The translations under genes were made by a program, and so were the position numbers. DNA of 7,739 nucleotides from Sphingomonas sp. (GTDB lineage Bacteria; Pseudomonadota; Alphaproteobacteria; Sphingomonadales; Sphingomonadaceae). The DNA is taken from the NCBI GenBank assembly GCA_030146605.1, contig JASLBO010000569.1, positions 1 to 7,739 on the forward strand. Reading direction: 5' to 3'. The notes below the pieces were generated by a model, which saw nothing but the letters and a program-made list of their open reading frames with translations, ran no database searches and was not told where the DNA came from. Below, one piece after another: positions 1-5,010 of this stretch (its first letter is position 1; the number at the start of each line of letters is the position of its first letter).

Positions 1-566
1 ACCGACCAGCTGACGATCTGGCCCATGCCCTTCATCTTGTTGAAGCGCGGGAAGTTCATCAGCATCGCGAAGCTGGCGAACAATTGCAGCCCCTCGGTGA
101 AGCCGCCGAACATCGCCAGCGTCTTGGCGATGTCCTCGTCGCTATCGACGCCGAACTGCTGCAGGTAATCGTGCTTGTCCTTCATCTCGCTATATTCGAG
201 GAACATGCCGTACTCGCTCTCGGGCATGCCGATCGTGTCGAGCAGATGGCTGTACGCGGCGATGTGGACCGTCTCCATGTTGGAGAAAGCGGCGAGCATC
301 ATCTTGATCTCGGTCGGCTTGAACACCCGGCCATATTGCTCGTGATAGCAATTCTGGACCTCGACATCGGCCTGGGTGAAGAAGCGGAAGATCTGGGTAA
401 GCAGATTGCGCTCGTGATCGGACAATTTCTGCGCCCAGTCGCGGCAATCCTCGCCGAGCGGAACTTCCTCGGGCAGCCAGTGGATCTGCTGCTGGCGCTT
501 CCAGAACTCATAGGCCCAGGGATATTCGAACGGCTTGTAGGTTTTACGCACTTCGAGAAGAGGCAT
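1..566 (-). CDS. nrdB: Ribonucleoside-diphosphate reductase small (beta) subunit, class Ia; 3' part outside the window
   Basis: This is the R2 subunit of aerobic ribonucleotide reductase. It houses the diiron-tyrosyl radical cofactor that starts reduction of ribonucleotides by NrdA in the cytoplasm. The first 188 residues are visible; the C-terminus, with the second set of iron ligands, lies beyond the left edge. The protein begins MPLLEVRKTYKPFEYPWAYE and has no N-terminal ATP-cone. The first metal-site ligands are present: D67 (in FTQADVEV), E98 and H101 (in NMETVHIAAY). Y105, seven residues after E98, matches the E. coli E115/H118/Y122 spacing, which points to a tyrosyl-radical class Ia enzyme rather than the radical-tyrosine-less class Ic. 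The ATG at 566 is preceded by GGAG (578-575, 8-nt gap) that directly abuts the stop codon of the upstream membrane-protein gene, so translation is probably coupled. nrdA is on the same strand but about 1.8 kb away. Identification is strong. Confidence 0.95.
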   Translation of the reverse strand, partial: MPLLEVRKTYKPFEYPWAYEFWKRQQQIHWLPEEVPLGEDCRDWAQKLSDHERNLLTQIFRFFTQADVEVQNCYHEQYGRVFKPTEIKMMLAAFSNMETVHIAAYSHLLDTIGMPESEYGMFLEYSEMKDKHDYLQQFGVDSDEDIAKTLAMFGGFTEGLQLFASFAMLMNFPRFNKMKGMGQIVSWS

Positions 567-571
567 GCGGG

Positions 572-910
572 TTACTCCGACTTAAAATTGCTTGAAGGAT
601 AGAGCAGGCCCCGGGAGCGCCGCCGCGTATCCCACAGGCCGAAAAGAATAAGACCGATCATGCCCACCGGCAGGAGCCAGAGCCAGGCGAACAGCAGATA
701 TTCGAGCAAGGTGCCGCCCCGCAGCAGCGCGGGGGTGTGCCACAGCTCCTGAAAGAGGCAGTAGCGGCCACGACAATGCGAGCCGTAACGTTCCGGCCAA
801 CCGAGTGCGATGGAGAGCCAAGCGCCTACAGCGATATAGGCACATGTCCCGACTACGAGAAGGAGCGTCACTTTCCAGCCGAATGCCCGGTAAGTTCCCA
901 ACACGCTCAC
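572..910 (-). CDS. Small two-helix membrane protein of unknown function, third gene of the nrdB operon
   Basis: I do not recognise this 112-residue protein. It has two strongly hydrophobic segments (about residues 14-37 and 68-92), the second tryptophan/leucine-rich. Between them is a short loop with two cysteines (C46, C51) in a basic stretch, and the tail is basic then polar (DTRRRSRG to the end). It is probably an inner-membrane protein. The start is GTG at 910, which overlaps the TGA of the preceding gene as GTGA; no other in-frame start lies before the first helix, and this overlap supports translational coupling. The stop (TAA, 574-572) sits 5 nt before the nrdB start, and the nrdB Shine-Dalgarno abuts it. 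Position and frame make it a real gene. A link to ribonucleotide reduction is only suggested by the arrangement. Confidence 0.8.
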   Translation of the reverse strand: MSVLGTYRAFGWKVTLLLVVGTCAYIAVGAWLSIALGWPERYGSHCRGRYCLFQELWHTPALLRGGTLLEYLLFAWLWLLPVGMIGLILFGLWDTRRRSRGLLYPSSNFKSE

Positions 911-1125
911 GCTGCCCCCGCCAAGGCCGCGACGGTCGCGAAGCCGCCGAGGAACAGGCCGAGCGCGAACAGCATCATGCCGGCGATGCGCAAGGCATAG
1001 ACGGTCGCCTCGGCTTGCGGCAGGCGCAGTGCATCGCGGGTGAGCGACGGACGCAGCAGCGTCGTCAGCCCGAGCGCGCCGGCGGCGCCGGCCAGTCCGG
1101 CCATCAAGGCGAGGCTGCGGGTCAT
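907..1125 (-). CDS. Very small hydrophobic membrane protein, second gene of the nrdB operon
   Basis: This is a 72-residue protein with two hydrophobic segments (about residues 5-23 and 43-70) rich in Ala, Gly and Leu. They are separated by a basic loop (RPSLTRDALRLPQ). It is likely an integral inner-membrane protein with both ends on the same side. No catalytic motif is visible and I cannot name a family with confidence. The ATG at 1125-1123 overlaps the TGA of the upstream lipoprotein gene as ATGA, and its own TGA overlaps the GTG of the next gene as GTGA. It therefore sits in the middle of a translationally coupled chain that leads into nrdB. Being short and Ala/Gly-rich, it could be dismissed as random GC-rich sequence. 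The two precise 4-nt overlaps and the clean two-helix pattern argue that it is genuine. Confidence 0.75.
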   Translation of the reverse strand: MTRSLALMAGLAGAAGALGLTTLLRPSLTRDALRLPQAEATVYALRIAGMMLFALGLFLGGFATVAALAGAA

Positions 1126-1454
1126 TCGTGCTCGATCACCGTGGTGCGGCGGCCCTCGCGAATCACGCGGTCGCGGTAGACGACTCGCTTGCCGCCGCCA
1201 TGCGCGCCGACTCCGAACACCACGATCCCGAGGAAATAGCCGAAATCATACCAGCCGCCATTGTTGGGCACGGCATAGACCGCGACGTCGGGCATGATCA
1301 GCGACAGGAACCACGCCACCGGGAAGATGAAGCCGTGCCACAGCCCCCAGAGGAAGCCCGGCGCCTGGGGGCTCACGCCGCTGCTCACCTGGGTGGCGCA
1401 TGCGGCGAGCAGCAGCATTGCGGCGAGCGCGGCACTGTTACGCAGACGGTTCAT
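1122..1454 (-). CDS. Putative small membrane lipoprotein, first gene of the nrdB operon
   Basis: This 110-residue protein has a lipoprotein-type signal: a basic start (MNRLRNS), a hydrophobic core and the lipobox LAAC with C19 as the predicted lipidated cysteine. The mature part contains a Trp/Phe-rich segment (GFLWGLWHGFIFPVAWFLSL, about residues 33-52). It is followed by the motif YAVPNNGGWYDFGYFLGI and a second hydrophobic run to about residue 85, then a highly charged tail. The NNGGWYDFG region recurs in a widespread family of small uncharacterised bacterial proteins with the same lipobox-plus-two-segment layout (recalled, not searched). No enzymatic role can be inferred. The ATG at 1454 has a good Shine-Dalgarno, AGGAG (1466-1462), with a 7-nt gap. 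It is the first gene of the chain ending in nrdB and is divergent from the DUF2171 gene, so its promoter should lie within 1455-1522. Confidence 0.85.
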   Translation of the reverse strand: MNRLRNSAALAAMLLLAACATQVSSGVSPQAPGFLWGLWHGFIFPVAWFLSLIMPDVAVYAVPNNGGWYDFGYFLGIVVFGVGAHGGGKRVVYRDRVIREGRRTTVIEHE

Positions 1455-1475
1455 TTCCTATCTCCTGCATCGTTC

Positions 1476-1493
1476 GCAACGTTGGTGCGTTGC
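1476..1493. promoter_or_regulatory. Inverted repeat in the divergent intergenic region (possible operator)
   Basis: The arms GCAACG (1476-1481) and CGTTGC (1488-1493) are perfect inverted repeats around TTGGTG. They sit in the 68 bp that must hold both the promoter of the lipoprotein-to-nrdB operon and that of the DUF2171 gene. The placement suits a shared operator. No regulator can be named, and short GC-rich palindromes arise by chance. Confidence 0.3.
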
Positions 1494-1522
1494 CGACCCG
1501 AACCAACCCAAGGAGCGACCTC

Positions 1523-1792
1523 ATGGCCGATACCAGCGCAATTCAGGAACATATGGAAGTCATCGGCGCCGACGGCGTCCATGTCGGCACCGTCGACAAG
1601 GTCGAGGGCGAGCGGATCAAGCTCACCAAGAAGGACAGCGGCGCCGATATCGAAGGCGCCGAGGGCAGCCATTCCGGGCATCACCACTTCATCTCGCTCG
1701 GGCTGGTCGCCGAAGTCGAAGGCGACAAGGTGCGGCTGAGCGCCAATGCCGATGTGGCGGTTAGCTTCGAGGAAGAAGAATCCGAGGGCTGA
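1523..1792 (+). CDS. DUF2171 domain-containing protein
   Basis: This is an 89-residue, acidic, soluble protein with no signal peptide or membrane segment. The layout matches the DUF2171 family, small PRC-barrel-like proteins often abundant in stress or stationary phase. It begins with an N-terminal IQEHMEVIGADGVHVGTVD strand pair. A KVEGERIKLTKKDSG segment follows, then the histidine cluster HSGHHHF (about residues 50-56) before the characteristic ISLGLVAEVEGDKVRLS strand, and an acidic tail (FEEEESEG). The histidine cluster is the family's usual position for a short H-H motif; here it is enlarged and could bind a metal, which is inference. The ATG is preceded by AGGAG (1511-1515, 7-nt gap). 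It is the only plus-strand gene between nrdA and nrdB. A strong palindrome starting 20 nt after its stop may act as its terminator. The biological role is unknown. Confidence 0.88.
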   Translation: MADTSAIQEHMEVIGADGVHVGTVDKVEGERIKLTKKDSGADIEGAEGSHSGHHHFISLGLVAEVEGDKVRLSANADVAVSFEEEESEG

Positions 1793-1812
1793 AGCCTCAG
1801 GAACGCCCAGGT

Positions 1813-1908
1813 CCCCCTCACCCTTCCCACGCGCTTCGCGCGCAGGCCCCCTCCCTCTCCCACAAGGGGAGAGGGAGGGAGCGGCGAAGCCGCGGAAGGG
1901 TGAGGGGG
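1813..1908. repeat. Palindromic intergenic repeat, copy 1 (complete)
   Basis: This is a 96-bp imperfect palindrome. The outer arms are exact 15-bp inverted repeats (CCCCCTCACCCTTCC at 1813-1827 and its complement at 1894-1908). The inner core is a 13-bp perfect stem (1849-1861 with 1867-1879) around the loop ACAAG. Each outer half also holds a small CTTCG/CGAAG mini-palindrome. Bases 1812-1877 recur at 2300-2365 with only 2 mismatches in 66. The element starts 20 nt after the DUF2171 stop and ends 5 nt before the DUF559 stop, so it may terminate transcription of both converging genes. It is REP/ERIC-like in design; the count of copies elsewhere in the genome cannot be seen here. Confidence 0.9.
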
Positions 1909-1913
1909 CCGTA

Positions 1914-2273
1914 TCACGTGAAGCTTCCCCGCACTGCCGGCGGCAAGTTCCGGGCGATCTCCGCCAGCACGCCTTCGATATTGCCCATCACATCATTGTT
2001 CCAGAAGCGCAGTACGCGATAGCCTTCCGCGTTGAGGAAGGCAGTGCGGACTGCGTCATGATCCCTGCGCCCGGCGTGAGTCGCGTCGTCGACTTCGACG
2101 ATCAGCCTTGCCGCGTGCGAGCAGAAATCCGCATAGTAGGGACCGGACGGCACCTGATGGCGGAATTTCGCCGCCGGGAGCGCGCGGCGCAGCGCGGCAA
2201 ACAAGGCTTTCTCTGCCGGACCTGTTTCTCGGCGCAATTTGCGCGAGCGAAAGACGGTGGTCGCGGGAAGCAA
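1914..2273 (-). CDS. DUF559 domain protein (PD-(D/E)XK / Vsr-like endonuclease fold), start uncertain
   Basis: This is a small predicted nuclease-fold protein of the DUF559 family, related to very-short-patch-repair (Vsr) endonucleases. From the TTG at 2273 it has 119 residues, the usual length for the family. Conserved elements in order are a basic helix (RSRKLRRETGPAEKALFAALR), FRHQVP (about 38-42), YYADF with the candidate metal ligand D49, and LIVEVDDATH with E60, D62 and H66. GYRVLRFWNNDVMGNIEGVL (84-103) follows. Family members usually read E-x-D-G-x-Q-H here; DDATH departs from that, so activity is uncertain. The reading frame stays open upstream to an ATG at 2426 inside nrdA, but the extra residues are translated nrdA tail and repeat DNA. 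GTG (2309) and CTG (2288) are other candidates. No strong ribosome site decides it. Repeats bracket the gene on both sides. Substrate and role are unknown. Confidence 0.82.
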   Translation of the reverse strand: MLPATTVFRSRKLRRETGPAEKALFAALRRALPAAKFRHQVPSGPYYADFCSHAARLIVEVDDATHAGRRDHDAVRTAFLNAEGYRVLRFWNNDVMGNIEGVLAEIARNLPPAVRGSFT

Positions 2274-2299
2274 CTGGCGCTTGGTCAGGCCCGCCTCAT

Positions 2300-2365
2300 T
2301 CCCCCTCACCCTTCCCACGCGCTTCGCGCGCGGGCCCCTTCCCTCTCCCACAAGGGGAGAGGGAG
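2300..2365. repeat. Palindromic intergenic repeat, copy 2 (half element)
   Basis: It is identical to 1812-1877 except at two positions (2332 and 2339; 64 of 66 match) and lies in the same orientation. It retains the CCCTCTCCC/GGGAGAGGG hairpin (2341-2349 with 2355-2363). It lacks a recognisable copy of the closing arm found at 1894-1908, so it is a truncated or diverged element. It lies 35 bp past the nrdA stop and upstream of the conserved DUF559 domain. Its hairpin could act as a terminator or a 3'-end stabiliser for nrdA mRNA. Confidence 0.88.
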
Positions 2366-2400
2366 ATTCAGGCGATCCCGGGTGACCTACCCGCGCCACC

Positions 2401-4308
2401 TCACTGGCACGCCAGGCATTCGTCATAATCCGTGCTCTCGCCGAGGTTGAACTGCGGCTTTTCGAGCGTGTTGTCCGCTTCCACCCCGCCCGCGAAGCCC
2501 GCGCGCTGGACCGACTTGGAGCGCAGATAGTAAAGCGACTTGATGCCGAGCTCCCAGGCGCGGAAGTGGAGCATCAGCAGGTCCCATTTCTCGACATCGG
2601 CCGGGATGAACAGGTTCAGCGACTGGGCCTGGTCGATATAGGGCGCGCGATCGCCGGCGAGCTCGAGGATCCAGCGCTGGTCGATCTCGAAGAAGGTCTT
2701 GTAGCAGTCCTTCTCTTCCTGGCTGAGGAAGTCGAGATGCATCACCGAGCCGCCCTGCTCGAGGATCGAATTCCACACCGCGTCGGAGTTCTTGCTCTTC
2801 TCGATCAGGAGCTTCTCTAGATAGGGGTTCTTGACCGAGAAGCTGCCCGACAGCGTCTTGTGCGTGTAGATGTTGGCCGGGATCGGCTCGATGCACGCGC
2901 TGGTGCCGCCGCAGATGATCGAGATGCTCGCCGTCGGCGCGATCGCCATCTTGCAGCTGAACCGCTCCATCACCCCCATGTCGGCGGCGTCGGGGCACGG
3001 GCCGCGCTCGACCGCGAGCTGCATCGAGGCCTCGTCGACCTGGCCCTTGATCTGCTTGAACATGCGCAGGTTCCACGATTTGGCCATCGCGCCTTCGAAG
3101 GCGAGGCCGCGCGCCTGGAGGAAGCTGTGATAGCCCATCACGCCCAAGCCGACGCTGCGCTCGCGCATCGCCGAATAGGCGGCCTTCTCCATGCCGGGCT
3201 CGGCGCGCTCGATGAAGTCCTGCAGCACATTGTCGAGGAAGCGCATCACGTCCTCGACGAAACCCTTCTCGTCCTTCCACTCGTCCCAATTCTCGAGATT
3301 GAGCGACGACAGGCAGCAGACCGCGGTGCGATCGTTGCCGAGATGGTCCTTGCCGGTGGGCAGGGTGATTTCCGAGCACAGGTTCGAAGTCGAGACCTTG
3401 AGGCCGAGATCGCGGTGATGCCTGGGCATCGTGTTGTTCACGTGATCGCTGAACACGATGTACGGCTCGCCGGTGGCGAGGCGGGTTTCGACCAGTTTCT
3501 GGAAGAGCGCGCGGGCATCGACCTTGCCGCGCTCGCTGCCGTCCTTGGGGCTCTTGAGCGACCATTCGCTGCCGTCGCGCACCGCTTCCATGAACGCGTC
3601 GGGGATGAGCACGCCGTGGTGGAGGTTCAACGCCTTGCGGTTGAAATCGCCCGAGGGTTTGCGGATCTCGAGGAACTCCTCGATCTCGGGGTGCGAGATG
3701 TCGAGATAGCAGGCGGCCGAGCCGCGGCGCAGCGAGCCCTGGCTGATCGCGAGGGTGAGCGAATCCATCACCCGGACGAAGGGGATGATCCCGCTGGTCT
3801 TGCCGTTGAGGCCGACCGGCTCGCCGATGCCGCGGACATTGCCCCAATAGGTGCCGATGCCGCCGCCGCGCGACGCGAGCCAGACATTCTCGTTCCACGT
3901 GTCGACGATGCCGTTGAGGCTGTCGGGCACCGAATTGAGGAAGCACGAGATCGGCAGGCCGCGGCCGGTTCCGCCGTTCGACAGGACCGGGGTGGCGGGC
4001 ATGAACCACAATTTCGAGATGTAGTCATAGATACGCTGGGCGTGCGCGGCATCGTCGGCATAGGCCGAGGCGACGCGGACGAACAGGTCCTGATAGGTCT
4101 CGCCGGGAAGGAGATAGCGGTCCTTCAAGGTCTCCTTGCCGAACTCGGTGAGCAGCGCGTCGCGGCTGTGATCGACCTCGAGCGTGTAGAGCGACGGCGC
4201 GATGCTGCGCGTGTCCTGATCCTTGCGCGGCTTCGCCCTGGTCTCGGCAGGTGCGGCGGCTTCGGCGACAATATCGTTCACGCTGTTTTCCGTGTCCCTG
4301 AATTCCAT
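2401..4308 (-). CDS. nrdA: Ribonucleoside-diphosphate reductase large (alpha) subunit, class I, lacking an ATP-cone
   Basis: This is the catalytic subunit of aerobic ribonucleotide reductase. It reduces ribonucleoside diphosphates to deoxyribonucleotides with NrdB in the cytoplasm. The redox cysteines C122 (in PISCFLNS) and C331 (in TAVCCLSS), the thiyl-radical C311 with N309 and E313 (in SNLCSEITLPT), the radical-transfer pair Y593/Y594 (in KSLYYL) and the C-terminal shuttle pair C631/C634 (ECLACQ) are all present. The protein is 635 residues, against 761 in E. coli. C122 matches E. coli C225, so about 100 N-terminal residues are missing, the size of the ATP-cone; residues 1-35 are a variable acidic/basic leader. 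I chose the ATG at 4308 because AAGGG (4322-4318) precedes it by 9 nt and the 25 codons further upstream (to an ATG at 4383) look non-conserved. A DUF559 gene follows directly; nrdB is about 1.8 kb downstream on the same strand. Confidence 0.97.
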   Translation of the reverse strand: MEFRDTENSVNDIVAEAAAPAETRAKPRKDQDTRSIAPSLYTLEVDHSRDALLTEFGKETLKDRYLLPGETYQDLFVRVASAYADDAAHAQRIYDYISKLWFMPATPVLSNGGTGRGLPISCFLNSVPDSLNGIVDTWNENVWLASRGGGIGTYWGNVRGIGEPVGLNGKTSGIIPFVRVMDSLTLAISQGSLRRGSAACYLDISHPEIEEFLEIRKPSGDFNRKALNLHHGVLIPDAFMEAVRDGSEWSLKSPKDGSERGKVDARALFQKLVETRLATGEPYIVFSDHVNNTMPRHHRDLGLKVSTSNLCSEITLPTGKDHLGNDRTAVCCLSSLNLENWDEWKDEKGFVEDVMRFLDNVLQDFIERAEPGMEKAAYSAMRERSVGLGVMGYHSFLQARGLAFEGAMAKSWNLRMFKQIKGQVDEASMQLAVERGPCPDAADMGVMERFSCKMAIAPTASISIICGGTSACIEPIPANIYTHKTLSGSFSVKNPYLEKLLIEKSKNSDAVWNSILEQGGSVMHLDFLSQEEKDCYKTFFEIDQRWILELAGDRAPYIDQAQSLNLFIPADVEKWDLLMLHFRAWELGIKSLYYLRSKSVQRAGFAGGVEADNTLEKPQFNLGESTDYDECLACQ

Positions 4309-4460
4309 GGCATCCGACCCTTTTTCGACTCTGCACGCGCCTCCTTCCGGGAGGCATGGGTGCGACTCGGGGCGGCTCGGCAATGGTAATCATCGCCAAG
4401 GCTGCGCGCGAGAACAAAATACGAACTCAGCGCCGACAGCCGAACATGGAAGAGCCTGTT

Positions 4461-4478
4461 CCGCATATGGGTATGCGG
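4461..4478 (-). promoter_or_regulatory. Perfect hairpin/inverted repeat in the nrdA upstream region
   Basis: CCGCATA (4461-4467) and TATGCGG (4472-4478) are perfect 7-bp inverted repeats with a 4-nt loop. They lie between the candidate nrdA promoter and the nrdA start. The element could be an operator, or a hairpin in a roughly 200-nt leader if transcription starts near 4505. No known regulator site matches it clearly. Confidence 0.3.
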
Positions 4479-4518
4479 AGACGCTTCTACCAGTGCTTGA
4501 GCCTGCCCCTTAGTCTTA

Positions 4519-4534
4519 CCACTACAGATTGTGC
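4519..4534 (-). promoter_or_regulatory. Candidate NrdR box upstream of nrdA
   Basis: CCACTACAGATTGTGC agrees at roughly 12 of 16 positions with the NrdR-box palindrome (acaCwAtATaTwGtgt, recalled). NrdR is the ATP/dATP-sensing repressor of RNR operons. On the nrdA strand the site overlaps a -35-like TTGGCA (4537-4532), a position suited to repression; the -10 about 17 nt downstream is poor. NrdR boxes normally occur in pairs about 31-32 bp apart. Weak half-matches lie at 4549-4564 (GCACAA half only) and 4487-4502, so a second box is unconvincing. Confidence 0.5.
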
Positions 4535-4556
4535 CAAACCGAGTCCCGGCACAAGG

Positions 4557-4576
4557 GGTTAAATCCCGCGTTAACC
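4557..4576. promoter_or_regulatory. GGTTAA-N8-TTAACC inverted repeat (CtrA-like)
   Basis: Perfect 6-bp arms (4557-4562 and 4571-4576) flank 8 bp. The pattern resembles the alphaproteobacterial cell-cycle regulator CtrA site TTAA-N7-TTAA, but the spacer is one base too long. It lies directly upstream of the candidate NrdR box and nrdA promoter. Cell-cycle control of RNR is known in Caulobacter, so the site is plausible but unproven. Confidence 0.3.
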
Positions 4577-4852
4577 ACACGATTCGTCGCTAAAATGACT
4601 CGGCTGGCGGACACCAGGTGCCGCGACGCATGGTCAATCCTCGGGTCCCGCAAAGGCAAGAGAACACAGCGCGAACTGCAAAAATATACCGGGGGAGGAA
4701 TCGGTGGACACAATGGGTGGTGTGTTCTGCCTCTCCTCCGTCGCGCAGCGGGAGGAGGAGGGACCGTGGTGCGGATCGTTCCATCGCTCGCGCCCGGGCG
4801 CATCGACAGTTTGCGACTGCGAGGCAAGGGCCAGGCGCCGTCTCCACACTCC

Positions 4853-4937
4853 GTCATCCCGGCGAAGGCGGGGATCCAGGGTTTCTCTGCCCTGCCAGTC
4901 CTGCTTGGCTCTGGATCCCGGCTTTCGCCGGGATGAC
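4853..4937. repeat. Palindromic intergenic repeat with 27-bp arms
   Basis: The left arm (4853-4879, beginning GTCATCCCGGCGAA) and the right arm (4911-4937, ending TTCGCCGGGATGAC) are inverted repeats matching at 25 of 27 bases around a 31-bp loop. This GTCATCCCGGCGAA/GGATCCAG design is a common dispersed palindrome in many proteobacterial genomes (recalled). It is unrelated in sequence to the repeats around the DUF559 gene. It lies between nrdA and the amidase gene and ends 73 bp before the amidase start. Confidence 0.9.
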
Positions 4938-4954
4938 GATGGGGTGCTCTCCCC

Positions 4955-4983
4955 TTGAGCCTTGCGCATCAAACACTTAGGCT
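4955..4983 (+). promoter_or_regulatory. Possible promoter of the amidase gene
   Basis: TTGAGC (4955-4960) and TAGGCT (4978-4983) are separated by 17 bp and lie 27 bp before the amidase start. The matches to the sigma-70 consensus are 4/6 and 3/6, so this is a weak call based mainly on position and spacing. Confidence 0.3.
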
Positions 4984-5010
4984 GCGCGGCTTACGCAAGG
5001 GGGAATGCGC

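Larger units (their letters stand above)
4309..5010. other. Gene-poor divergent intergenic region between nrdA and the amidase
   Basis: About 700 bp separate the nrdA start from the amidase start. Open frames of up to about 135 codons exist on both strands, but they overlap one another, are Arg/Ser/Pro-rich and run straight through the palindromic repeat at 4853-4937, so I do not call them genes. The nrdA half contains the candidate NrdR box, an inverted repeat and a hairpin listed separately. The middle (about 4733-4757) has a small hairpin, CTCCTCC with GGAGGAG. Nothing else recognisable was found. Confidence 0.7.

Noticed and set aside
84..602. Plus-strand open frame of 172 codons opposite nrdB
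   Set aside because: It is antisense to clear NrdB coding sequence with conserved iron ligands.
1812..2365. CRISPR array formed by the repeated 66-bp units
   Set aside because: There are only two copies, 488 bp apart with a gene between, the units are themselves palindromic, and there is no regular spacing and no cas gene.
1812..2365. Classical insertion sequence flanked by terminal repeats
   Set aside because: The flanking copies are direct rather than inverted, no target-site duplication could be identified, and DUF559 is not a known DDE or tyrosine transposase.
2379..2393. Hairpin CGGGT-GACCT-ACCCG just after the nrdA stop as a terminator
   Set aside because: The stem is only 5 bp and no T-tract follows on the nrdA strand; the larger repeat hairpin at 2341-2363 is a better candidate.
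2423..4009. Long minus-strand frame (528 codons) overlapping nrdA in another phase
   Set aside because: It is an out-of-phase shadow rich in Arg, Pro and Gly with no recognisable motif.
4308..4383. Upstream ATG at 4383 as the nrdA start
   Set aside because: The extra 25 residues look non-conserved and contain Cys/Pro-rich sequence, while the ATG at 4308 has a well-spaced AAGGG.
2860..4389. Long plus-strand open frame (509 codons) opposite nrdA
   Set aside because: It is the antisense shadow of nrdA. High GC with strong third-position bias keeps antisense frames open, and its product is a low-complexity Ala/Arg/Asp-rich sequence, while nrdA has every catalytic residue.
4529..4980. Overlapping open frames of 84-135 codons in the nrdA-amidase gap, including one at 4704 with a purine-rich GGGGGAGGAA upstream
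   Set aside because: They overlap one another on both strands, end in translated palindromic-repeat sequence, are Arg/Ser-rich and show no domain pattern.
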